A stretch of 64,000 nt of DNA from Burkholderia pyrrocinia (GTDB lineage: Bacteria; Pseudomonadota; Gammaproteobacteria; Burkholderiales; Burkholderiaceae), in contig NZ_CP070977.1 in the NCBI RefSeq assembly GCF_018417535.1, positions 1,054,001 through 1,118,000 of the forward strand, in the 5' to 3' direction. The notes beneath the pieces were generated by a model, which saw nothing but the letters and a program-made list of their open reading frames with translations, made no database searches and was not told the DNA's origin. Shown here one piece after another: positions 34,311 through 43,003 of the stretch (the stretch's first letter is position 1; each line of letters starts with the position of its first letter). The translations under genes and the position numbers were made by a program.

Positions 34311-35471
34311 TCATTGGTTGGCGGCGATGATGTCGGTGATCGCGGCATCGGCCTTGTCGCCGTATTTCGCGAACACGTCGGTCTTGTAGATCGATGGGGG
34401 ATCGGCTTCCGGGCCGGCACTGCCCTGGTTCTTCACGTTGACGTCGACATTCATCGACAGCCCTACGCGCAACGGATGCTTTTCCAGTTCGCCGGCCGGA
34501 ATCTCGATCCGCACCGGCAGCCGCTGGACGACCTTGATCCAGTTGCCCGTCGCGTTCTGCGCCGGCAGCAGCGCGAGCGCCGATCCGGTGCCCGGCGTGA
34601 AGCCCACCACCTTGCCGTGGTAGACCGCCGACGAACCGTAGACATCGGCCGTCAGCTCGACCGGTTGCCCGATGCGGATCTGGCGCAGTTGCCACTCCTT
34701 GAAGTTCGCATCGACCCACACCTGGTTCAGCGGCACGACCGACATCAGCGCCGCCCCCGGCGACACGCGCTGCCCGACCTGGACCGATCGCTGCGCGATG
34801 TAGCCGGTGACCGGCGCCGGCAGCGTCGTGCGGGAATAAGCCAGATACGCGTCGCGAACGCGCGCGGCGCTCGCCATCACGTCCGGATGCCGGTCGACGG
34901 TCGTGTTCGACGTCAGCGCGCGATTCGAGCCGAGTTGCTGCTTCGCGGCGTCGAGCGCGGCCTGCGCCGACCGGACGGCGTCCCGCGCATGCGAGATCTC
35001 CTCCTCCGACACGGCCCCCGTCATCCCGGTCGCCTGGCGGCGCCGCAGGTCGTCCTGCGCCTTCGCGAGATCGGACTGCCGCTCCGCGATGTTCGCGCGG
35101 TACTTGTCGTCGTCGACATAGAGGCCGTGAACCTTGCGCACGGTCTGGCCGAGATTCGCTTCGGCCTGCTGCAGCGCGATCTTCGCATCCGCGGGATCGA
35201 TCTGCACGAGCGGTTCGCCGGCCTTCACGATCTGCGTGTTGTCCGCGTTCACCGCGATGACCGTGCCCGATACCTGCGGCGTGATCTGCACGACGTTGCC
35301 GTTGACGTACGCGTCGTCGGTTTCGACGTGATAACGCGCGTCGAGGAAGTAATAGGCACCGTAGGCGGCGCCGGCGATCCCGAGCGACGCGGCTACCAGT
35401 GCAAGCAGCGCGCGGCGCTTGCCCGGTTGCTTCGGTGCTGCGTCGGTCGGCTGTGAATCGGGGGTGTTCAT
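34311..35471 (-). CDS. EmrA/HlyD-family membrane fusion protein
   Basis: 386 residues. One N-terminal helix (RRALLALVAASLGIAGAAYGAYYFL) and then biotinyl-lipoyl-like half motifs: YHVETDDAYVNGNVVQITPQVSGTVIAVNADNTQIVKAGEPL and, near 245, TLPAPVTGYIAQRSVQVGQRVSPGAALMSVVPL. A coiled-coil hairpin lies between them (about 95-205). Periplasmic adaptor linking the EmrB-type pump to the outer-membrane channel. Confidence 0.92.
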   Translation of the reverse strand: MNTPDSQPTDAAPKQPGKRRALLALVAASLGIAGAAYGAYYFLDARYHVETDDAYVNGNVVQITPQVSGTVIAVNADNTQIVKAGEPLVQIDPADAKIALQQAEANLGQTVRKVHGLYVDDDKYRANIAERQSDLAKAQDDLRRRQATGMTGAVSEEEISHARDAVRSAQAALDAAKQQLGSNRALTSNTTVDRHPDVMASAARVRDAYLAYSRTTLPAPVTGYIAQRSVQVGQRVSPGAALMSVVPLNQVWVDANFKEWQLRQIRIGQPVELTADVYGSSAVYHGKVVGFTPGTGSALALLPAQNATGNWIKVVQRLPVRIEIPAGELEKHPLRVGLSMNVDVNVKNQGSAGPEADPPSIYKTDVFAKYGDKADAAITDIIAANQ

Positions 35472-35540
35472 GAATGGCTCCAGTCAAGGTTGAGGTTCAA
35501 GGTGTTCCGTTCGACGCGATCCAGCCGCCGAACCAATCGA

Positions 35541-37067
35541 TCAGTTCGACGCCACGGGTCGGGACGGCGCGGGAATCGGTGTTTCGGCGCTCGCCGCGAG
35601 GCCGGCGCGCGAAGCATCGAAGCCGCCGCCGAGCGCCTTGATCAGCCCGATCTGCTGGCTGCGACGGCCCATCTCGAGATTCACCACGGCCGTCTCGGCC
35701 GCGAGCCGGTTGTCGTCCGCGTTCAGCACCTGCAGTTGCTGGTTGAGCCCAGACCGGTACCGGACGACCGCCAGTTGATAGGCGGTGGTTTGCGCATCCA
35801 GCGCCTTGCGTGCATCGACCAACTGGAGGTCGGTCGAGCGGATCTGCGTGACCTGCGTGGCGACGTCGGACAGTGCGCCGATCAGCGTCTGGTTGTAGGT
35901 CGCGACGTCGTAGTCGAAGTCCGCATAGCGGCCCTTCAGTTGCGCGCGCAGCGCGCCGGCGTCGAAGATCGGCAGGTGAATGGCCGGGGCCGCCTGGAAT
36001 TGCCCGCTGCCGGCCGTCAGGAAGCGTCCCCAGCCGAATGCGTCGAGCCCGGCCGCCAGCGACAGATTGACGTCGGGATAGAACTCGGCCTTGGCTTCCT
36101 TCACGTCGTGAACGGCCGCGTCCACCTTCCAGTAGGCCGCGACGATGTCCGGCCGGCGCGACAGCAGGTCGGCCGGCAGGTTGTCGGGAAGTGCGACGAT
36201 GTCGCCGCCGTGCAGCGACGGCTTGGCGATCTGGAGGCCGCGATCCGGGCCCGCGCCGAGCAGCGCGCCCAACTGGTAGCGCACGGTCTTGATCTGCCCG
36301 TCGAGATCGCTGACGCTGGAGCGGCTCGTCGCGGTGTCGCCGTAAGCGGTCTGCCGCTCCACATTGCTGTCGAGCCCCGCACTGACGCGGCCTTCGGTGA
36401 TGTGCGCAATCGCCTCGCGGTTCGATACTTCCCGAACCTGGATGTCGCGCAGCGCATGGAGCAGCGCCAGCCGGTTATAGGTGCTCGCCACCGACGCGGC
36501 AAGCGTGATGCGCACCTCCTCGGCTTCCGCGTCCGCCACCTTTTCCTCGGAGACGGCCTGACGCAACCGCTCGCGGTTCTTGCCCCACAGGTCGAGATCC
36601 CACGACACGCTTGCCAGCAGGCTGTTCTCGCTCTGCCACGAGCCGCCGTACGGCGGCGGCACGATGCCGTTTTCGGTGTAGCGCTGGCGCGTCCACGTAT
36701 AGCTGCCGTTCGCATTCGGATAGAGCGCGGATTTGGCGGTGCCGATGTACGCGGACGCCTTCTCGATCCGGGCGCGCGCCTGGTCGATCGTCGGATTGCC
36801 GCGCAGCGCTTCGTCGATCAGCGCCGACAACTGCGGATCGCCGAACTGGCTTGCCCAGTTCATCGCGGGCCACTTGCCGCCCTCGGCCGGGAGGCTCTGT
36901 TGCGACTCGAACTTCGTCGGGGCCGCCATCTGCTTGTCGCTCTTGATGCCTGCGTAGTTCACACAGCCGGCCAGGCTGAACGCCAGCGCCGCCGCGGCGA
37001 TCCATCCCTTACGAATGCCCGACTGCGGCCGGGGGCGCGAGTGATACGTCGTCGTTTCCATTTCCAT
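35541..37067 (-). CDS. NodT-family outer-membrane efflux lipoprotein
   Basis: 508 residues. The signal peptide ends in a lipobox (ALAFSLAGCVNYAG, cysteine near residue 36). Two outer-membrane-efflux repeats follow, with typical phrases WPAMNWASQFGDPQLSALIDEALRGNPTIDQARARI and SRRPDIVAAYWKVDAAVHDVKEAKAEFYPDVNLS. It forms the trimeric exit duct. First of the three pump genes in transcription order, 113 bases downstream of marR, with a palindrome in that gap. A second ATG two codons in is possible. Confidence 0.92.
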   Translation of the reverse strand: MEMETTTYHSRPRPQSGIRKGWIAAAALAFSLAGCVNYAGIKSDKQMAAPTKFESQQSLPAEGGKWPAMNWASQFGDPQLSALIDEALRGNPTIDQARARIEKASAYIGTAKSALYPNANGSYTWTRQRYTENGIVPPPYGGSWQSENSLLASVSWDLDLWGKNRERLRQAVSEEKVADAEAEEVRITLAASVASTYNRLALLHALRDIQVREVSNREAIAHITEGRVSAGLDSNVERQTAYGDTATSRSSVSDLDGQIKTVRYQLGALLGAGPDRGLQIAKPSLHGGDIVALPDNLPADLLSRRPDIVAAYWKVDAAVHDVKEAKAEFYPDVNLSLAAGLDAFGWGRFLTAGSGQFQAAPAIHLPIFDAGALRAQLKGRYADFDYDVATYNQTLIGALSDVATQVTQIRSTDLQLVDARKALDAQTTAYQLAVVRYRSGLNQQLQVLNADDNRLAAETAVVNLEMGRRSQQIGLIKALGGGFDASRAGLAASAETPIPAPSRPVASN

Positions 37068-37105
37068 TTTTTCCTTGAGTCATCAAGTCATCGCACGATC
37101 AATTA

Positions 37106-37117
37106 GTGCATATGCAC
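37106..37117. promoter_or_regulatory. Palindromic operator candidate for the MarR regulator
   Basis: GTGCATATGCAC, a perfect 12-bp dyad in an AT-rich context (TTAGTGCATATGCACACATTAG, of which only the core is perfect), 39 bases upstream of the NodT start and between marR and the pump genes. Its length and position fit a MarR-type site; binding here would repress the efflux operon. Confidence 0.5.
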
Positions 37118-37180
37118 ACATTAGCCAGCCAGGTTTCGCGCATCAATGTCTGTAACTGCATGAATGAGTTGCCGGGGCGG

Positions 37181-37615
37181 CTAACTGTCCGACGCGTCGT
37201 GCGTCATGCGAAACAGTTCGCGACGCAGGTGAGCCGCCTGTTGCGATCCGAAATCGCGTTCGAAGCTGGCCTGTGCGGCCGCCCAGTGAACGGCCGCTTC
37301 AGCGAGCTTCCTCGATCCATGCGCGGTCAATACGACCTGGAGCCGACGATGGCGCTTGCCTTCCGCAGGCGCGGCCACCAGGCCACGCCGCAGCAACGGC
37401 TTGAGTGCCCGCACCAGCGTCGTTCTGTCCATCACCATCGCTTTCGCGAGTTCGGCCATGGTCATGCCGGCCGTGACGGCGAGCGTGCCCAGGAGGCTGA
37501 ACTGCGTGGGCGTGATGTCGACGGCCGACAGGTGGTGCTCGTAGAGCTTCGAGATATGCCGCGAAGCCTGGCGAAGCGCGAAACAGTCGTCGTCAAGGAG
37601 GTCGATCGAGTGCAT
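37181..37615 (-). CDS. MarR-family transcriptional regulator of the efflux operon
   Basis: 144 residues. Winged helix in the middle: TPTQFSLLGTLAVTAGMTMAELAKAMVMDRTTLVRALKPLLRRGLV, followed by the wing KRHRRLQVVLTAHGSRKL. I used ATG 37615; GTG 37621 two codons earlier is also in frame. Gene order (marR, then NodT, EmrA and EmrB on the same strand) is the classic ligand-relieved repressor layout, so phenolic or similar hydrophobic compounds are likely inducers. Not proven by the sequence. Confidence 0.9.
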   Translation of the reverse strand: MHSIDLLDDDCFALRQASRHISKLYEHHLSAVDITPTQFSLLGTLAVTAGMTMAELAKAMVMDRTTLVRALKPLLRRGLVAAPAEGKRHRRLQVVLTAHGSRKLAEAAVHWAAAQASFERDFGSQQAAHLRRELFRMTHDASDS

Positions 37616-37721
37616 GCGCACAGCGTAGTACCCGGCCCGCCGGAGAACGATGGCGGGCGGGTTATCAGATTGTTGCGGCTTCGTGCAGGAATGCGTGCAG
37701 GAATGGCGCGCGGACTGCGGC

Positions 37722-38627
37722 TTAACGGGTTCTCGAGGTTTCGAAGAAATCGACCGCGTAGTCGATGAAGGCGCGCACCTTGGCCGGCAGCAGCGTCCGG
37801 TTGCTGTAAGCGAGCTGAAGCTCGATGCTCTCGTCGACCAGCGGGAAGTCGGCGAGCAGCCGCAGCAGCTTTCCGGAAGCCAGGTCGTTTTCGACCAGCG
37901 CCAGCGGCGCGATGCCGATGCCCATTCCCTGCAGCACCAACTCGCGGTTGAACGCGGGACTGTTGGACGAAACGTCGAAGCTCAGCGCAATGGCGAGTTC
38001 CTGCCCGTCGATCCGGAAGCGCAGGTCGGGACGGCGGATCGACGGCGACAGCGGCACGAAATGGTGCGTGGCCAGATCCGACGGATGCGCGGGTGTCGAT
38101 GCCGTCTTCAGGTAGTCGGGCGTCGCCACGATGACCACGGGAATCCGGTCGAGCACGCGGACGACCGTCGTCTCGCTCATCAGCATGAAGGGGACGACAA
38201 TGGCCAGGTCGTACCCTTCACCGACCAGGTCGACCGGCCGCTCCGTCAGCGTCACGTCCAGCGTGACCTTCGGATGGGCCCGCTTGAATCCTGCAATCAG
38301 CGGGACGAGCCGCTGTATCGTCGCAGTTGCATGCGCGACCAGGCGCAACACGCCCTGGGCCTCCCGCGTCTGGTTCGCGACCTCCGCCTCGACCGTATCC
38401 ACCTCTTCGAGAATACGCACGCAGCTTTCGTAGAACCGCTCCGCGGCTTCCGTGAGCGATAGCCGGCGGGTCGTCCGGTTCAACAGCCGGCACCCCATCC
38501 GCTGTTCGAGCGCCGCGATCGCTTTCGACACCGCCGGCGGCGCCATGCCGTGATGATCGGCCGCCCGGGTGAAGCTCTTCAGTTCGACCACCGTTCGAAA
38601 GATACGCATGCTTTCAATGTAATCCAT
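37722..38627 (-). CDS. LysR-family transcriptional regulator
   Basis: 301 residues. HTH: MDYIESMRIFRTVVELKSFTRAADHHGMAPPAVSKAIAALEQRMGCRLLNRTTRRLSLTEAAERFYE (1-67). The effector domain contains AIVVPFMLMSETTVVRVLDRIPVVIVATPDYL and ends AFIDYAVDFFET. A 13-codon N-terminal extension is open but unsupported. Lies between marR (upstream neighbour on the same strand) and an 830-bp gene-free region; its target is not apparent. Confidence 0.88.
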   Translation of the reverse strand: MDYIESMRIFRTVVELKSFTRAADHHGMAPPAVSKAIAALEQRMGCRLLNRTTRRLSLTEAAERFYESCVRILEEVDTVEAEVANQTREAQGVLRLVAHATATIQRLVPLIAGFKRAHPKVTLDVTLTERPVDLVGEGYDLAIVVPFMLMSETTVVRVLDRIPVVIVATPDYLKTASTPAHPSDLATHHFVPLSPSIRRPDLRFRIDGQELAIALSFDVSSNSPAFNRELVLQGMGIGIAPLALVENDLASGKLLRLLADFPLVDESIELQLAYSNRTLLPAKVRAFIDYAVDFFETSRTR

Positions 38628-39461
38628 GGCCACATCTCGAGAACGGGTAGAAGTCAGACGCAACACCGGTATGCGTCACGTGTTTTGTTGACGCGGGACG
38701 GAGTTGCAGCGTGCCGAAACAACCTCGCGGCTTGTTCGCTGAAATATAGCAAAACCGGCAGGCCGGACCGACGCAAGCGCGCGTGGATGCCCGCGACCGA
38801 ACGCATCGCGGCAACTACCACGACTGCCAGTTCCTCCGCTGTCCTTGCCCCGTTGACCTTGTCGGCATCGCTGGCGCGCCGCTTCGACCGGCGCCGCGCT
38901 CGACACGCAGTCGGACGCGATGCGCGCGTTCGCTTCGAGACCGCCGCTGGCTGGGGCGGCGGCGCTTTTACGACCGCTTCCCTGCCCTCGAATCGACAGC
39001 GAGTCGCATGAGAACGGTCTGGACGGTAGCGTCACGCACGTTTCGGTAGCGGCGAGTTTTGATTGGTAATCGTGCTGTTGTGATAAGAAAAGTTATCCGG
39101 ATAGCCGCTTCAATTTATCCAACTGAGTGTTCCGTGACGGAAAAATCGGGATGCGGTATTGGTCGTATTTCGACCGTGTTGTCGTGAACGATGGCGATGG
39201 TGATGGCGATCGCCCACGCGCAGTCACCGCCCAGGCTTCCGGCGATCGGCCCGGCTCGTCAGGCCGTGGAAAAGTCGATCCCGTCGATGAGATTGCACCC
39301 CGCTTCAAACCCGGCCTCCCCTGCATTTGTTCCCGCGACGCAAGACTGTTGCTCCACGGCGGGTGTTCGAAGCCGGACGCGACGCGCCTACAGTCTGCCC
39401 ATCGGATTCATCGATCCGGTCGGCACTGAAGCCGAACACCCTTCACCTATCGAGGCATGTC
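38628..39461. other. Gene-free region of about 830 bases
   Basis: Long frames on both strands (for example around 38550-39011 and 38676-39035) have no ribosome binding site, odd composition and no recognisable motif. An AT-rich island at 39055-39130 contains GATAA-gaaaag-TTATC (39082-39097), a possible operator or promoter. The C-rich remainder may be decayed coding sequence. No gene could be supported. Confidence 0.45.
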
Positions 39462-40169
39462 ATGAGCGCATCCAAAGTCATCATCGTCACCGGCGCATCG
39501 CAAGGCATCGGCGCGGAAACGGTCAACGCCTTCCGGGCACGCGGCCATCGCGTCGTCGCGACTTCCCGTTCGATCGGGCCGTCGAACGATCCCGATCTCG
39601 TCACCGTCGCGGGCGACATCGGCGATCCGGCCGTCGCGCGCCGCGTGGTCGACGCGGCAATCGAACGCTTCGGCCGCGTCGACACGCTCGTCAACAACGC
39701 CGGCGTGTTCATCGCGAAGCCGTTCACGCAGTACACCGCGGACGACTACGCGCAGATCACGAGCGTCAACCTGAGCGGTTTCTTCCACGTCACGCAGCGC
39801 GCGATCGCCGCGATGCAGCAGCACGGCAGCGGGCACGTGGTCAGCATCACGACGAGCCTGATCGATCACGCGAACAGCAACGTGCCGTCGGTGCTCGCAT
39901 CGCTGACGAAAGGCGGATTGAATGCGGCGACGAAGTCGCTCGCGATCGAATATGCGAAGGCCGGCATCCGCGTCAATGCGGTGTCGCCGGGCATCATCAA
40001 GTCGCCGATGCATGCACCCGAAACGCATGCGACGCTCGCGTCGCTGCACCCGGTCGGCCGCATGGGCGAGATGAGCGACATCGTCGACGCGATCCTGTAT
40101 CTCGACTCGGCGCCGTTCGTCACCGGCGAGATTCTGCACGTCGACGGCGGCCAGAGCGCCGGGCATTGA
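39462..40169 (+). CDS. SDR-family protein lacking the catalytic tyrosine
   Basis: 235 residues. Cofactor loop TGASQGIGAETV (10-21), NNAG (78-81), Ser132 and Lys150 of the SDR catalytic set are present, but the Tyr four residues before Lys150 is Ala146 (VLASLTKGGLNAATKSLAIEYA). Everything after it looks normal (VNAVSPGIIKSPMH). Without Tyr a classical hydride transfer would be impaired, so this may be a variant reductase or a non-catalytic nucleotide-binding protein. The ATG at 39462 was chosen because downstream residues match the family's N-terminus. Convergent with a LysR gene. Confidence 0.85.
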   Translation: MSASKVIIVTGASQGIGAETVNAFRARGHRVVATSRSIGPSNDPDLVTVAGDIGDPAVARRVVDAAIERFGRVDTLVNNAGVFIAKPFTQYTADDYAQITSVNLSGFFHVTQRAIAAMQQHGSGHVVSITTSLIDHANSNVPSVLASLTKGGLNAATKSLAIEYAKAGIRVNAVSPGIIKSPMHAPETHATLASLHPVGRMGEMSDIVDAILYLDSAPFVTGEILHVDGGQSAGH

Positions 40170-40198
40170 GCCGCGGTGTCGAAAACGAGCCGGCGTGC

Positions 40199-41164
40199 CT
40201 ATCGCGATGCGCCGGCTCGTTTGGTGCGTGTACCGCCCGCCTTCTTGGCGGGCGCACGCTCCAGATGCTCGACGAGAAAATCGACGAACACGCGCACGCG
40301 CGACGACAGAAAACGCGCATGCGGATACAGCAGCATGAACGGCCGCGACCGGCCGCCAAGGCCGGGCAGCACCTCCACGAGCGTGCCGGCGCGCAGGTCC
40401 TGTTCGACGATGAAGCGGTAGGTCTGGAACAGGCCCGCACCGCTGCGCGCGAGCGTCACGCCGGCGAGGACGTCGCCCGACGTGCTGTAGTTGCCGGTCG
40501 TCGCGATTTCGATCTCGTCCGATCCGTCGTCGAACAGCCACGGAATCGGCCGCCCGCTGCTCGGCAGCTCGAACTGGATGCATTCGTGCGCATGCAGATC
40601 GTCGATGGCGCTCGGCATGCCCGCGCGCTTCAGGTAGCCGGGCGTGGCGACGATCACGAGTTCGGCGTCCTCCAGCTTGCGCGCGACCAGGTTCGAATCG
40701 GCCGGTGCGCGGCCGCGAATCGCGAGATCGAAGCCTTCTTCGGCGAAGTCGATGTTGCGGTTGCTCAGGTGGGTTTCGACGCGCACGTCCGGATAGCGCT
40801 CGCGAAACGCGGGCAGCAGCGGCAGCACGCGATAGTGCCCGTACGGCGTCGGCATGCTGATCCGGAGCACGCCGGCGGGCGTTGCCTGCTGGCCGGTCGC
40901 TTCGCGTTCCGCGTCGACGAGTTGCGACAGCGCATCGCGGCATTGCTCGAAATAGCGCCGGCCGGAATCGGTCAGGCGGATCTGCCGTGTCGTGCGCACG
41001 AACAGCCGCACGCCGAGCCGCTCCTCGAGCCGCGCCACCGACCGGCTGACCGCGGCTGGCGTGACGCTCGCCGCGGTTGCCGCCAGCGTGAAACTGCCGA
41101 GTTCGGCAGCGAGACAGAACAGCTCGATGCTGCCCAGCAGCAGGTCGTCGAATTGTCGTTGCAT
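40199..41164 (-). CDS. LysR-family transcriptional regulator
   Basis: 321 residues. HTH: GSIELFCLAAELGSFTLAATAASVTPAAVSRSVARLEERLGVRLFVRTTRQIRLTDSG. Effector domain follows with RVETHLSNRNIDFAEEGFDLAIRGR, ending FVDFLVEHLERAPAKKAGG. ATG at 41164 used; 15 more codons are open upstream. It lies between the tyrosine-less SDR (convergent) and the RidA gene (divergent, 215 bp), which it may regulate. Confidence 0.88.
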   Translation of the reverse strand: MQRQFDDLLLGSIELFCLAAELGSFTLAATAASVTPAAVSRSVARLEERLGVRLFVRTTRQIRLTDSGRRYFEQCRDALSQLVDAEREATGQQATPAGVLRISMPTPYGHYRVLPLLPAFRERYPDVRVETHLSNRNIDFAEEGFDLAIRGRAPADSNLVARKLEDAELVIVATPGYLKRAGMPSAIDDLHAHECIQFELPSSGRPIPWLFDDGSDEIEIATTGNYSTSGDVLAGVTLARSGAGLFQTYRFIVEQDLRAGTLVEVLPGLGGRSRPFMLLYPHARFLSSRVRVFVDFLVEHLERAPAKKAGGTRTKRAGASR

Positions 41165-41379
41165 GGGGCGGTTCCTGCCATCTCCGGCGTGAGGCGCGCG
41201 ATGAAGCAACGAGTGTGCATGAATATCGCGCGGGAAACCAGCCGGCGCGCGCGGCGCGATTCGTTACACGGTGTCCCGAATCAATTGCGCCGCTGACATT
41301 TACCGGCTTCGGCCGCATGACTAGAGTGACTGACAGGCAACACCGATCGCCCGATCCATTTTCCCGCAAGGAGAACGAC

Positions 41380-41844
41380 ATGACCGTCGAACAGAAACTG
41401 GCCGAACTCGGCCTCGCGTTACCCGAACCGCCGAACCCGCTCGGCAGCTATACGGCCGTCAGCGAAGCCGGCAACCTGCTGTTCGTGTCGGGACAACTGC
41501 CGCTCGTCGACGGCAGGGTCGCCTATACCGGCCGCGTCGGCGAACAACTGAACGTCGACGAAGGCCGCGATGCCGCGCGGCTTGCGGCGCTGAATGTGCT
41601 CGCGCAAATCCGCAGGCATCCGGGCGGGTTCGAGCGACTGCGCAAGATCGTGCGCGTCGAGGGGCACGTGAGCTCCGCCGACGGCTTTTTCGGACAGCCG
41701 GCCGTGATCGACGGCGCGTCGGACCTGTTCGGCGCCGTGCTGGGCAGCAAGGCGGGACACGCGCGTTCGGCGTTCTCCCAGCGCCAGTTGCCGGCCGATG
41801 CGGCCGTCATCCTCGTCGTGATTGCCGAGATCGACCCGGCGTGA
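41380..41844 (+). CDS. RidA/YjgF-family protein
   Basis: 154 residues. Signature: GSYTAVSEAGNLLFVSGQLPLVDG and RLAALNVLAQIRRHPGGFERLRKIVRVEGHVSSADGF, then GHARSAFSQRQLPADAAVILVVIAEI, with the conserved substrate-binding Arg (GHARSA). RidA proteins hydrolyse reactive enamine/imine intermediates. AAGGAGAACGAC precedes the ATG. This is the longer RidA subgroup. Divergent from a LysR gene. Confidence 0.88.
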   Translation: MTVEQKLAELGLALPEPPNPLGSYTAVSEAGNLLFVSGQLPLVDGRVAYTGRVGEQLNVDEGRDAARLAALNVLAQIRRHPGGFERLRKIVRVEGHVSSADGFFGQPAVIDGASDLFGAVLGSKAGHARSAFSQRQLPADAAVILVVIAEIDPA

Positions 41845-42008
41845 CCAGTCGGCCGCCTTGCGGGGCGGCAATCGCGTACCGCGGGCGTTTCCGCCCGCCC
41901 CTCCCCGCAGGCACCGCGTGCTCCCGCCCCTGAATATCAGGGATTGATCGCCTGAAAGCCTTGTCCAGCAATGCCCGACGCGTTCCGGATACATTGGAAT
42001 ACAAAATA

Positions 42009-42033
42009 GCGCATGCGATTTAATCGAATGCGC
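42009..42033. promoter_or_regulatory. Palindromic repeat upstream of ohr (GCATGCGAT type)
   Basis: GCGCATGCGAT-tta-ATCGAATGCGC, one mismatch between 11-base arms, directly upstream of a TTGACG hexamer (42034-42039) that may be the ohr -35. Its arms resemble the operator-like palindromes at 42065, 44850 and the hairpin at 43376. A plausible OhrR site or an interspersed palindrome. Confidence 0.4.
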
Positions 42034-42064
42034 TTGACGTGGATGATCGACTCGATGAAACTCC

Positions 42065-42085
42065 ATCGCATGCGATCGAATCGCA
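42065..42085. promoter_or_regulatory. OhrR operator candidate in front of ohr
   Basis: Contains ATCGCATGCGAT (42065-42076), a perfect 12-bp dyad, overlapping a second dyad TGCGAT-cga-ATCGCA (42071-42085), 32 bases before the ohr ATG. The same 12-mer with one change (ATCGCGTGCGAT) lies at the ohrR promoter (44850-44861). Sharing of a palindrome by ohr and ohrR is typical of OhrR regulation. Confidence 0.55.
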
Positions 42086-42116
42086 TCTGAGAAAACCCTG
42101 CCAACTGACGGAGCAA

Positions 42117-42539
42117 ATGATGAGCAAGATCGAAAAAGTGCTGTACACGGGCAAGACGCATACGACTTCGGGCGGCCGCGACGGCACGGCTCGCAGTTCC
42201 GACGGCCGCCTCGACATCCAGTTGTCGTCGCCGGGCAGCGCCGGCACCGGCACCAACCCGGAGCAACTGTTCGCGGCCGGCTGGTCGGCCTGCTTCATCG
42301 GTGCGATGCAGCTTGCGGCGCGTGCCGCGAAGGTGACGCTGCCGGCCGATCTCGCCGTCGACGCCGAAGTGGATCTCGGCACGGCCGGCAACGCGTACTT
42401 CCTGCAGGCCCGGCTGAACGTGAGCGTGCCGGGGCTCGATCGCGACGTCGCACAACGCATCGTCGATGCCGCGCACCAGACCTGCCCGTATTCGAAGGCG
42501 ACGCGCGGCAACATCGACGTCGACATCCGTATCGCCTGA
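42117..42539 (+). CDS. ohr: Organic hydroperoxide resistance protein Ohr
   Basis: 140 residues, OsmC/Ohr fold. The two redox cysteines are Cys59 (GWSACFIGAM) and Cys123 (HQTCPYSKATRGN), the peroxidatic pair that reduces organic hydroperoxides using lipoyl thiols. The N-terminus MMSKIEKVLYTGKTHTTSGGRDGTARSSDG matches the Ohr start. Tandem ATGs at 42117 and 42120 are equally usable. An OhrR-type regulator lies 2.3 kb downstream, and the promoter region holds shared palindromes. Confidence 0.93.
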   Translation: MMSKIEKVLYTGKTHTTSGGRDGTARSSDGRLDIQLSSPGSAGTGTNPEQLFAAGWSACFIGAMQLAARAAKVTLPADLAVDAEVDLGTAGNAYFLQARLNVSVPGLDRDVAQRIVDAAHQTCPYSKATRGNIDVDIRIA

Positions 42540-42602
42540 ACGTTGCATCGGGCGGCCGAGCGCCGCTTTCCCGCATCCCATCCCTTCTTGTCGAGGTGAA
42601 TC

Positions 42603-42929
42603 ATGAAGACCCAACTGATCGCTGCCGTTCTCGTGGCTGTTTCTGCAACTGTTGCCGCCCCGGCGTTTGCCGACGAAGCCGGCGTGTCCCGCGCGCAAGT
42701 GCGTGCCGAACTCGTCCAGCTCGAACAAGCCGGCTATCGGCCGGGCCGCGCGAACGATCCGCACTATCCGGACGACCTGCAGGCCGCACTGACGCGTGTT
42801 CACGCGAACGACGCCGTGACGGCCGAGGCATCGGCATCCGGTTACGGCCGCGACGCCATCGCCGCCACGCAATCGGGCAGCCGGCCCGCGACGCGCACGG
42901 CCGAGCGCTCGATCTACTTCGGTCATTGA
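42603..42929 (+). CDS. DUF4148 exported protein, copy 1 of tandem pair
   Basis: 108 residues. Signal peptide MKTQLIAAVLVAVSATVAAPAFA, then VSRAQVRAELVQLEQAGYRPGRANDPHYPDDLQAAL and a C-terminal tail TQSGSRPATRTAERSIYFGH that copy 2 shares almost exactly. Small periplasmic protein of unknown function, common in Burkholderiaceae. GAGGTGAATC lies before the ATG, 63 bases after ohr. Confidence 0.9.
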   Translation: MKTQLIAAVLVAVSATVAAPAFADEAGVSRAQVRAELVQLEQAGYRPGRANDPHYPDDLQAALTRVHANDAVTAEASASGYGRDAIAATQSGSRPATRTAERSIYFGH

Positions 42930-43003
42930 ACGAAACCGTGAACGGCGCCGGTTGCCGGCGTGCGGTGCGCGACTCCTGAGTTCGTGATTTCTTTTCGAGG
43001 GGA

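Noticed and set aside
37682-37705. Two tandem copies of the 12-mer CGTGCAGGAATG
   Set aside because: Only two copies, between two gene ends; too short to call a functional repeat.
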